Assembly (NCBI GenBank): GCA_949752795.1
Contig: OX457074.1
Location: forward strand, 3,237,527 to 3,301,526
From: Hyperoodon ampullatus
Lineage: Eukaryota > Chordata > Mammalia > Artiodactyla > Ziphiidae
Direction: 5' to 3'
DNA length: 64,000 bases
Part shown: one piece after another, positions 10,173 to 22,100 of the stretch
How the letters are laid out: each line of letters starts with the position of its first letter
How positions within the stretch are numbered: the stretch's first letter is position 1
Notes under the pieces: generated by a model
The model's database searches: none
Told to the model about the DNA's origin: nothing
Seen by the model: the letters and a program-made list of their open reading frames with translations, nothing else
Program-made: the position numbers and the translations under genes

Positions 10173-13100
10173 GTTAGGACTGAAAGATGAGGAATGGGGA
10201 TCCATGTTGAACCGTGGATCCCAGGGGGGACCTGGAGTGGGGCGGGCCTCGGCTGCTAAGGAGTGGGTAAAGGAGAAACTGTGCGGAGGAAAACTCACAC
10301 CACTTTTGGTTCATATAAAAAGAACCCACTTTTGATAACCTGTTTTATAGAATCAAATAATGGTGTGTACTATAAAACCATGCCTGTCCTAATCCTCCTT
10401 CTAGTTGTGTTTAGAATCCCTTTAAAACACTGTGTGGGGAGAGACGATTGATTTCCTTGTTTTAAGAAAGTACTCATTGTCCTGGGGATTTCGTACACTT
10501 TAAATGTAACAGAATCACGCTGGCTTCTTAGGATCTGACTGCAGCTGCCACATTCTAGTTCTTATTTAATATTTTGCCATGGCTTGCTCCATTCCGGGGG
10601 GGGGGGAGTGAATTACTCCTCAGACTGATTGATGTCTGAAAGCTTGTCTGCTTTCTAACTCACAGCTTCCCTTAATGGGGGGGCAAGAGGAGGGAGACCA
10701 TGAAGTATTTTGGCCAAAAAGATGTTCACTTCCTGTTCCCGATGGGCCACTGGAGTAAAAGGATTGAGGAGGCGATGATGTTCATATGAAGCTTCAAGCA
10801 AAATCGGCTATAATCACAATACAGAATTTCTAGCTCGTGGGCAGAGTATTCTGAACCCATGTTTGCTGTCACTCTGCAACCCTGGGGATTTGTGTCCTCA
10901 GTAACAGGGATGGTCACACCGGGCTTAGTGTGGCCACTTAGGTATCAGGCAGCTCCATGTGGGACACGATGTTTCTACGTGCAGTCCCTTGTTCTGGCAT
11001 GTGTGTCTGTCTCTGTCTTGGTGCTTTCCCCTTTCTCTTTTCCAGATGATTGGTGATCAGTCTATCCAGCTGCCGATATGAGAGTGGTGAGCATCTGCAT
11101 TCAAGGCACCCACCATGGGGACCCACTGGATTCCCCCAAAGAGTTGGGAAGGCTCACTCATATATTCTTTTTTCCTTTTTTTTTAGAAGGGTGATTTTTT
11201 TTAAAAAAATTATTTATTTTATTTTTATTATTTATTTTCTGACTGCATTGGGTCTTTGTTGCTGCCCAGGCTTTCTCTAGTTGCGGCGAGTGGGGGCTAC
11301 TCTTTGTTGCGGTGTGCGGGCTTCTCACTGCGGTGGCTTCTCTTGTTGTGGAGCACGGGCTCTACGCTCATGGGTTCTAGAGCGCAGGCTCAGTAGTTGT
11401 GACGCAGGGGCTTAGTTGCTCTGTGGCATGTGGGATCTTCTCGGACCAGGGCTTGAACCCGTGTCCCCTGCATTGGCAGGCGGATTCTTAACCACTGCAC
11501 CACCAGGGAAGTCTGCTATTTTCATTTCAAATTTGGGTGCTTTAGTTTGGTCCTGACTCCTGGTCACTGCAGGCACTTCTTCCTTTCCAGGCTCTTGAAG
11601 GCATTTGAGTTTGTGTTGGAGTCAGCTCCCAGTTATTAAGATTAATAGGGATCGGGCTATCGATCGGGCTATCGGACTATCGCCCTGGTGGCGCAGTGGT
11701 CGAGAGTCCGCTTGCCAATGCAGGGGACGCGGGTTCGTGCCCCAGTCCGGGAAGATCCCACATGCCATGGAGCGGCTGGGCCCATGAGCCATGGCCGCTG
11801 AGCCTGCGCGTCCGGAGCCTGTGCTCCGCAACGGGAGAGGCCACAACAGTGAGAGGCCCACGTACTGCAAAAAAAAAAAAAAACATTAATAGGGACTGAG
11901 GAAGAAGGACGTGATAGCATATATATGGTTTTGAAATGCACTGCATAGTTTTTTCTGTCAATTTACCTTGCTAATTAAGCTTGGCTCTGGCCGACGTTAA
12001 GGACTAGTTTATATCCCCTGAACGTTCAGTGCTAGTGCTTGGAGGAAAGCCAGAGAGGCCTACTTGCTGGCAAGGGTGGGTGAAACATTCACCCCAGACA
12101 ACCTTCTGTGGAGATCACTGGGTACAGGCTGTGTTCTCCAGGACCTTTCCACTCTCCGTGTTCCTTTCTCGGCAACGGTGTGTCCAGATGGGGCAAGATG
12201 GCTTCCAGTCCCAAGGAGCCCAGTTGTCTGGCTTCAGTGTAGGGTCTGGGAGCACCTAGAAACATAACCTCCCCATCACGTGCTCCTCCCCCACTTCCCG
12301 GCTGACGGGCCTTTCTTTCTCCACCTGCCACGGCAGTGCGTAGGGCTGCCCAACAGTATGGCCTTCGAGAGGGAGGGGAAAACGACGACTGGACTCTCTA
12401 CTGGACTGACTACTCGGTGTCGCTGGAGCGGGTGATGGAAATCAAAAGTTACCAGGTATCTGGGTCAGAGCTGGTCCTCTGTGTAAGCGTGGCATCTACC
12501 CCGTGGAGCCCTAGTCTTATGACTGTCCCCAAGGGGAGCTCATGGGTACTCCCATGGACCCCTGTGTTCACGACTTCCGGCTTCCTTTGCAGAAAATCAA
12601 TCACTTCCCAGGGATGACTGAAATCTGCCGCAAGGACTTGCTGGCCAGGAATATGAGCCGCATGTTAAAGATATTCCCAAAAGATTTCCACTTTTTCCCT
12701 AGGACCTGGTGTCTTCCTGCTGAGTGAGTGCCCACCTGCGCCCCTTTCTCCACTCCCCACCGCCAGTTTACATTTTCCTCTTGCCCCCGATTCCCTGGTT
12801 GCTACTTTCCCTTCCCATAGGGTCTCCCATCTCTCTCTCTCCTCTTCAAGAAGAGAAGGAATAAAGGGTGTGTCCAAGGTTGAGAAAACACAAGGATCTG
12901 CCTATAAAATTAGATGACATTTAGGGGCTGGGTGCCTTGGAGCCTGTGCCTGCAGTTGGGATGAGAATTTGTTCTGACCTTGAAAGCTGTTGATTTTGAA
13001 CTTGTTCCAGCCTTTTCACTGTGCAGTTTCTGAATTTTTAAGGCCCTCGAGCATTTCTGGAGGGAGTGAGGTAATGGTTAGCACCCAGGTTAGGAGCAGG

Positions 13101-16100
13101 GAGGGACACCTGACCTCTGACCCATGGCAGTGCCGTGGATGGCAGTCAGCCTTTTCCCATCTCTGGTCTTACTATATCCATCTGGAAAATGGACATCCAT
13201 TCCTGGTGCATAAAATACTCTGGACCACACCACGAGAAGCAGGAGGAATGTGAGATGACGTGAGCATGACCTGGGTACCGTCTGGTGTTTGGGATGAGGT
13301 GGGGGAGTAGAGGAGCATTGCCATCAGAATTATTCTTATTCACAAAGGCCCCCCAGGAATCCCACTCTCCCGTTTGCCCCCAGTGCTTTCCCAAACCAAG
13401 CGCCCCAGGGTTCCCAGCCTTTCCTAACTTGCCTGGAACAATTTGCAGAGCTTAGCAGCAACTTCAAAGAAAATGTGTTTGCCATCGGGTTGACAGGCGC
13501 CTCCAGATTTCATGGCCACTGAGGGACATTGCAGTCATGTGACTTCTCCAGTGATGACAATGCTCCTTTGACTTAAAATGCAAAACAAGAAGTATAAAAA
13601 AAAAAAAAAAAAAAAAGAAGTATAGCAAGACTGAGATTTATAATCCTTTAAGTTGGTTTATTTCTTCTGAATATACTTTCTTCAAACTACGTTCAAAGAT
13701 AGTATTTGCCCTCTCACACTCTAGCTGGAGTGGAGGCGTTACAGAGGAAAAGCTGAAGCCCAGAGCAGGGGAAGAGACTGATGGATCCAAGGTCACATCA
13801 TTTGTCAGGGCCTGAGTCAGATTCAGAACTTCACACCTCTTATCTGCAAACTCAGAAAGCCGAACCGCTTGGATCGCAGTTACCTTTGTGGGGTGTGCGG
13901 CATGGACCAGCACCTTGCCTGCATCATGTCATGTGTGAGATAGCTGTCATTGTCCTCATTGTCTAGATGATGGAATTGAGGCTTAGAGAGGTCAAGTCCT
14001 GGTAAAGGGCTACACCGCTGGTGAGTGCTGTTGCTGGGGTTTAAATCCAGGTCTGAATTCCCTCCAGAGCCCATCCTCTCTCCGCTGTGTGTGCTCGACT
14101 GCCTCTCCTATAACCAGATCTCTGGGCGTCTGTCTGTCAACTCCAGGGCTTTTGTCACTTTTTTCTTCTTTTAAAATGAAGAGCTAGCCTTCATTTTCAC
14201 TGATACCCCCGCTAAAGGTGTATCTCATTCTCTTCCTGCTCTGGTAGCTGGGGAGATTTGCAGAAGTACAGCAGGTCAAGAAAAAATAAGACGTACATCT
14301 GTAAGCCAGATTCGGGCTGCCAGGGGAGAGGTGTATTCATCACCCAGACAGTGACAGAAATCAAACCAGGGGAGGATATGATCTGTCAACTCTATATCTC
14401 AAAGGTACTTCCTCATCGTGATTATTTATTTATCATCCACGGCAACCTCAGGCTGTAGCTCCACTGGACTGGTTGTGAAAAGAGGGAAGGGAGGGTGGGG
14501 TGGGGGTGAAGCCAAGTCCTGCCTTGGGCTTGGTCGGACCAAGCCTTCTGACCGGAGACGTGACACGTGCCCGGGCCAGAGCCCCCTTGCTCTTGCACTC
14601 TTGTCGATTGGTCCGGCGCTGCCAGGCTGGCCCCTTGCCTCTAACAGACGGCAGCTGGGAGAGAGCCCCTTGGGTCTGTGGAGGCCCCACCTCCTTTGGG
14701 AGAGGGAAGTAGCCCTGGAGAGAGCATGGTAACCGGCTGTCCATGACTGGAGGTATAGCCGTTTACAGGGAGGGAGGCTTCTAGAAGGTGCATAGGAGAC
14801 CTGGCTGGCATCGCAGTCAATACTGCACCTGCAGGGAGAACTCTGGCAGAAGTGCGACAGTAGCAAGCCCTGGGTGGTGACAACATGGGCTTCATCACAG
14901 GACTTGGTCATGTTATCTTGTCTTGTTGCCAGGAGAGCTCTTGGAGGTGGTTACTCATGCCATTTGACAGATGAGGAAACTGAGGCCTGGTGTGCTTAGT
15001 GACTTCCACAAGGTCACATGGCCTAATTTCCCTTGTCCCCCTCCCCAACCCCAGCCCAGCCTGGCCTCTGTAATGCAGGTAACACTGGAGCTGAAGCCAC
15101 GAAAACAAGACAGGGCGCTCATGGGCTGCAAGTCTGGGTTTCTCCTCTGACGCCGTGTGGCTTCTGTTCTCTCCTCCCAGCCCTTTATCATCGATGGGTT
15201 CAAGTTTGACCTGCGGATTTACGTGCTCATGACATCCTGTGACCCGCTCAGGATTTTTGTGTACGAAGAAGGACTGGCGCGCTTCGCCACCACCTCTTAC
15301 TGCCACCCCTGCCCAGACAACCTGGTGAGCTCGGGGACACGCCGCCTCCCCGCCTCCCTTAGCGGGTAAAAAATCCTAGTGACACCTGCCTTCCCAAGGC
15401 ATGGTGGATGTGGCTGTCAGTGGCTGAACTGTGGTTTCCTATGTGCCAGGGTGTATCTGTTCTTTCGTTTAGCCCTCCCAAGAGCGCTCAGAGATAGGGA
15501 TTATCATCTCCAGTTTACAGATAAGGAAATTAAAATCCAGTTATAAGGGACTTATCCAAGGTCACAGAGCTAGGAAGAGGTGAGGTGGGGACTCGTGGCC
15601 TGACTGCAAAGCCACAATTCCGTGGTGCTCAAGGAAAGACGGATGTGGGCAAGCCCCCAGCCCTCCCCCAACATCCCCAGGCCCTCGGGGCTCCTGAAGT
15701 CCCCCCTCAGCAGAGCGCCACCCAGCCTCAGGAGGGGTGGGAGTGTCTTATGCTCCAGGCTGTAGGACACCTCTTCTTACTTCCTCTGTTTTGCCAGTGT
15801 AAGTCAGCCCTAAGATGCCCCCTTTCTCTTCCATCTCTTTAAGCCCCAGGGGCCATGGAAGGGCACAGAGAGGAAGTGGAAGGCTGCGCTTCCTCCTGAC
15901 CCCACAGACTTGTGTCTCTTTCCCCAGGACGATATCTGCATGCACCTGACTAATTATTCCATTAATAAGCACAGTTCCAGTTTCCTTCGAGATGCTCTCT
16001 CTGGCAGCAAGAGGTAAGGAAGCGGCTTCCCTTCTCTTTTCTTTCCTTGCGGGGCTCCGAGCTGCTCTCTCAGATTCTATCCAAACCCTGTCAGTCCCCA

Positions 16101-19100
16101 TCAGTGTTTCCATCTTGTGTCACATGGTGTCAGAAAATATTTCTTTGCCTCTAAGCCCAGAACAGACTCCTTAGTCTCTGCCCTCTGGCTGTTAATCATT
16201 AAAAGAAGGCCACATCATAAACCCTAGGAGGTTGGGAGGAGGAGAGATAAACATGAACTGTTTCCTCAGCAGGATACACACACACACACCAAAACATACT
16301 CTTATTACAGTTGGCCCTTCTGACATTTCTAGACCAACAGATATTTATCGATTGCCGGTCTGACACCGGAGAAGGACCTGCCAGGCCTGTGGTTCCCTGG
16401 GGTGTTGCTCCAACAGAGATTCTCAAGTGATGTGTCACGATGCCCCTGCTCTTTCTCTTGCATCAGGCTTAAAGGACTGATAAACAGGTAGTCTGTTGGG
16501 CTTCAGAGCATCAGAGAAGCACAGGAAATTTCACGACTCCCTTGGTAGCAGAGTTCCAAAAAGCAAATGGAACATCATTAGGCTAAGCCTGCTGGAAGGG
16601 GACGTGTTGGGCTGGCAGGAGGCAATCTCCCCCTTGTCGGAGGGTGCTGGCCACCCGACTTTGCCCACAGCTCCCCAACTTCCTCTTTGCCCACCTGGTC
16701 TGTGGGCACCCTCTGGTCTCCTGCAAGGTTGCATGTTGAACAGCGGGGCTCGGTGAGGCCCAGCTTCCAGTCCCCGCTCTGACCCTCGCCGGCTGAGTCA
16801 GCTGAAGCAAGTCCCTTCAGCTCTCTGAGCTTCCATTTCTTGGTCTGTAGGATAGGGCAATGAGACGCCCTGCCCTGCCCATCTCGTAGGGTCACTCTGA
16901 GACTCAAGTGACCTGTGACAGAGCACGGATATTGCTTGTAGTTACTGTGATTTCTCCTTTGTCTAAAGGCATGTCCTCAAAGGGCCCTCATCTCCCTCCT
17001 CTTATGAGAATGGACACCCCACTAGCAGGCTTTGGGCCCTCAGGCTGTGATGGGGGGTGTTATGTGGTGCCAGGGCTAAGGTGAGGGTGTGGAGTATTGT
17101 TCTGCTACCCTAACTCCCCCCCACCCCGCTTCCCCTTCCTTCTCCTCGCCTCACTCACCCGGGCCTGGCCTCATCCCTCTGCTCTTCTCCAGCCCCCCTC
17201 TCTGCTGGAGCTGTCGGCTGCCCCCTCCTTCCCCTGCCCCTGCAGTACCCGCCACCTGTCCCCCTGCGGTGCTCCAGGCCCATCTCTCCTCAGCTGCACC
17301 TGGATGTCTCCCCGTTGCTTCCAGCTCAGCATTTCCCAATGTCACGTGTTCTCTCACGTCACTTCCACCTCAGCAGTCCAAGCTTCCCCCTCTCTAACTT
17401 CTAACCCGCAGGACTGGAGAGCTTGGTGTCATCTTAGATGTTTCCTTTTCCAGCATGTCACTGAATTCTGAAGTTTCCTCCTTCAGATGTCTCTCGGTGC
17501 CTTCCTGTCCTCCAGACTTAGCTTCAGCCTCATCCTCGACACCAGCCACCTCTGCTTAACCTTTCTGTACCTCCGGTTTCTCCTCTCTAAAATGACGCAA
17601 TAAGGAATTCCCAGGCAGTCCAGTGGTTAGGACTCAGCACTTCCACTGCTGGGGGCCCGGGTTTGATCCCTGGTCGGGGAGCTAAGATCCTGCAAGGCGC
17701 AGGGCGCGGCCTCAAAATAAATAAATAAATAAAATGACGTAATAAACATGAATCCCAGCTGGCCAGCCTCACAAATATGCCATGAGGACCTATTGAGATG
17801 ATGTGTATGAATAGGCCTCAAAAACAATACCCGCTATGCAAGTGGGTGCTGTTATTATTACACATTCCGTATACTCATTTCTTCTGCTCTCAGGTAACCA
17901 GTGTGGCTCCCAGGTGCCTAGAGCATCCAATTCAAACTCCTCTGCTTGCTGTATGCTTTGACCAGACTCCATTTCCCACTATTATTATTACTACATTAAT
18001 AGTTACCATTTTATTTGTTGAGCGCTTCCTGTCTGCCAGGCACTGCCCTAAGAAATTTACATTCCTCAACCTATTTCATCCTCATAAGAACACTATAAAG
18101 TTGGCTTGATTATGATCACCCCGATTTTGCATATTGGGGAACAGGTGTGAAAAGGTTAAGAAACGTGCCCAAGTTCGCACAGCTAGGCAGTGGCGGAGCT
18201 GGAATGAACTCTGGGGTCTGTGCCCTTAACCACTAGCAGTACTGCCTGTGCCATCCGCTCCGTGGTGCTCTCCCCGGATACTCTTCTGCTCATTTGTGAT
18301 ACACAGGCCTTGCTCATTCCCACCTCTCTGCCTTTGCTCAGCTCCAACTGAAAACATGGGAGAACATCCTTGAAGGCCCTTTTGTCAAACTAAGCTTCCA
18401 TGTTGCCTTCTCTGACCTGGTTCTAGGTGCTGGCTCAGCCATATAACCACTGCAGTGTGGGTGAAACCCATCTTCTCTGTGGGCCTGCGATTCCTCACCT
18501 GTCAGATGAGTGGATTGGCTTCCATCTCTAAGGACAAGCCTATGGAATCTGAGTCTAACCACCCCCAGTAACCTCTCTATCTCTGGACTCCCACCACCCT
18601 CACGGTCAGCATCAGCTGTAGCCCGTAACTTCTCTGTGCTTGGGGCACATGTTTTCCTTGTGTCCCCAGTTGTACTTAAATTCCTTGATGGTTAGAATGG
18701 TGCCCTGGCCTTCTAGGTGCCTCCCATGTTGCGGGGCAGAGTCCTTTCCCTTTCTCCCTCCCGTTTGCTTTCACCTTTCCTCATCTTCCTCTTCCCCATC
18801 TTTTGAGACAATCTGCTTCTCCTACTAGCCCATCCCCTACCTCAAATTCCCCCCTCCCTAGCCTGAGGCCAGCTATACCGGCAGTAAATCCCCACCAGGC
18901 TGCAAACTCAGTAGGAGCAATGAAGAAGAAGAAAAACTGGAAACCTGGCAGGCCTCTGGGGCAGAGACTGGGTCCTCTTCGTCTTTCAGGGTGCCTGCCA
19001 CATAGCTGATGTGTTAAATTGAATGGACTAGCCACTGGACGTTATGAAATTGCACAATTATGCGTGTTCATTGTGATGTGCCTGAGTCATCAAGAAGAGG

Positions 19101-22100
19101 TTATGTTGTGACTCATAACGTCTGTTATAAGAAGGTAGAGGAGTGTATAATCTACTTTGAGAACACTTATTTCCCAGTTAGGCAAATTAAACACTTTTTT
19201 TTTTTGCACTTGAAAGGGTTGCTTTCAAGCGATCTGGAAAATTCATGTACGTGCAACACTCCATCCTTGACAATGGCAGGTAGAAAAGGTGTGCCTCTAG
19301 GTTGAGTGGCCTCTGTTTATCTGTCGTGATGTAAATGCATCTTTGGTTGTCTCATGTGTGTGCTGACTCCTCAAATGGTCCTTAGGCTTCCCACTGTGAT
19401 AGGGTGACCAGCCATCTAGGTTTGCCTGTGACTGAGGGTTTTCCTGGGATGTGGGACTTTCAGCTCTAAAATCAGACTGTCCGGTTTGCCCTGGGACAGT
19501 TGGTGACCCTATCTGTGGCGATGCCCTGGGGTTTCCTTTTCCCTCTGGTCAGCCCTTTAGGGGGTTAACAATGAACAAAATTAACAAAATTTCTGTGTCT
19601 TCAGCGTCCCCAGAATCCCCTCAGATAGCTGAGGTGGAATCCAGGTATCGGTGGCCTTAAAAGCCTCCTTAAGTGCTTCTAATGAACGCCACAGGCTGAG
19701 AAACCATTGCCACCAAAGCAAAACCATGATGTAGGATGTTTTAAAAAAAAATTTTTTTTAAAGGTGCTGGTTATACTCCTGTTTCTTGATGAACTCTTTT
19801 TTTTTTTTTTGAAGATGTTGGGGGTAGGAGTTTATTAATTAATTAATTTATTTTTGCTGTGTGTTGGGTCTTCGTTTCTGTGCGAGGGTTTTCTCTAGTT
19901 GTGGCAAGCGGGGGCCACTCTTCATCGCTGTGCGTGGGCCTCTCACTATCGCGGCCTCTCTTGTTGCGGAGCACAGGCTCCAGATGCGCAGGCTCAGTAG
20001 TTGTGGTGCACGGGACTAGTTGCTCCGCGGCATGTGGGATCCTCCCAGACCAGGGCTCGAACCCGTGTCCCCTGCATTAGCAGGCCGACTCTCAACCACT
20101 GCGCCACCAGGGAAGCCCTAAAAGAATTTTTTATTCATCCATTCAGCTTTCACCTGGGATACCGAATCCCTGCCCCAGCCCACAGGTGCTTTCTGTGTTA
20201 CAGTGAAAGTGCCCAGGCCAGGGCTTACATGTCAGTATATCTTTGCCCACTCCAGGACTGTGGAGGCTTGAGGAGTATGGCCCTGTGGCTCCTGCAAGGT
20301 CCTCCTGAGCCGACACAGCCCTGGTATCACTCTGGTTCCTGGGTGTCCCTCCCCACTGGCTTTGGGGCCTTATCTTCTCCAGAAGTTTCTGGTTTCCAGC
20401 ATGCCATGGCCTTAGATGACCAGAGGTGGGCTGCCCTGCCTCATGGCCCGCGGTTCCCTTCCAGGAAGCTCTCCACCTTCAACGTGTACATGGAGAGCCA
20501 CGGCTACAACGTGGGGCAGATCTGGAGAGACATCGAGGACATCATCATCAAGACGCTCATCTCGGCTCACCCCAACATCAAGCATAACTACCACACCTGC
20601 TTCCCCAATCACACACTCAACAGCGCCTGCTTTGAAATCCTGGGCTTCGACATTTTGCTGGATCACAAACTCAAGCCCTGGCTGCTGGAGGTGCGGGCTT
20701 GGGGCGAGGGGTGAAACTGGCGCCTGTTACTAGGCTCAGCCAGCCGGGCCCATCCTTCCGCCCTCCTGCTCAGCCAGGCTGTTGTAATCCACTTCCCAAG
20801 CCACTGCCCCCCCGAGGCGCTTGCTGCCTGGGGCTTCTCCCTTTGCTGAAAAGTGGCCACCAGAGGGAGGTAGACGGCCGGGAATTAGAGAATTCCTTGT
20901 GCCTTCTGGAGGTCCACCCAGACTTAGAAGCTCTGATCTCAGGCCCAGAGTAATTCTAAAGACAACTCTACCTTTCATAACAGAGTCGTCTCCCAGAAAG
21001 GGGTGGTTCTTCAACAAAGCTGGGTGGAGGATGTTGAAGATCAGACAGGAGCCGCCAGGCTTGGTTCTCAGGGGCCTGGACCACTCGGTTCCAAGCACCA
21101 ACGGAGAGCAGCCCGGTGTCTGTGGGCACGAGAATGGTTGGGGAGCCACTCAGTGAGTTTCTTGCCTCCCCCAGACCCATGGGGTGGCGGGAAGAGGAGG
21201 AAGAGAAGCTCCTGGGTGGCCTCCTCTCTTCCCGATTGGACCTGTGCAAGCAGCCCTCTCCCGTGGCCATTCAGGGTGCACGGCGGGAGTGGGGGTGGGA
21301 GCGGGGCTGCGGTACAAGTCAGAGGTGATGGTGACAGCTGCCAGTGACACAGCGTCAGCCCTCAGAGCGCAAGACCCAGATTTACAGATCAGGTTCCTGG
21401 GGCCTTGCCTTTCCTCCATTCCCAGCCCTTATTCCCAAGTGTGGCTGGGAAGCAGACTATGGCCATTTGGAGCTCTCACCCGAAGAGCAGAATAAGCCAC
21501 CAGGAGCAGGCCTTCAGAAACTGCTGGAAACCTTCAAATGTCACAGAGTGCCTCTGAACAACATAGACTCTCGTGTGGGCAGAAATGGGTCCTCTTCGTC
21601 CTCCCACCAGTCTCCCTGTCAACCCCGGTCAGGGTCCCGAAGGCGTCACTCCTTTCCCCTCCCCACCTCCCAGCCTGGCCCTTTGCACTGTCCCCTTCCA
21701 TCTGCTCTCTGGGATGCACAGTGCACGGGACGGGGCACACGCACACCAGGTGGAGGGGAAACCAAAGACAGCACCCCCCCCCAGCCCCCTGCCATGCTTC
21801 TCAGGAAGACAGGACTAAAATGAAAGCTAGTTACACTGGAGGGGGGTCTGCTTCCTCCTTTCTTCACCGTGGCTCCAGTCTAGACCCTCTCTCCCTCTCC
21901 TTTCCACTCATCTTGGTAGCCAGGGCCCCGACCGAGGTGGGCTCGGGTGGTTCCCTGGAGGGGCCGTTTCGCCTCACGCCCCGCTTGCTCCCTGCCCAGC
22001 CTCCCCAGCTGCCGTCTTGCCCTCACAGGTCAACCACTCTCCGAGCTTCTCCACTGACTCCTGGTTGGATAAAGAGGTAAAGGACAGTCTGCTGTATGAC

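Noticed and set aside
11047..11049. TGA read as selenocysteine in TTLL6 exon 2
   Set aside because: TTLL enzymes are not selenoproteins, the family has no Cys or Sec at this place, and no SECIS element was seen.
20001..20714. 237-codon open frame on the plus strand
   Set aside because: A chimera: antisense SINE, intron 7, then TTLL6 exon 8. Only 20465-20690 is coding.
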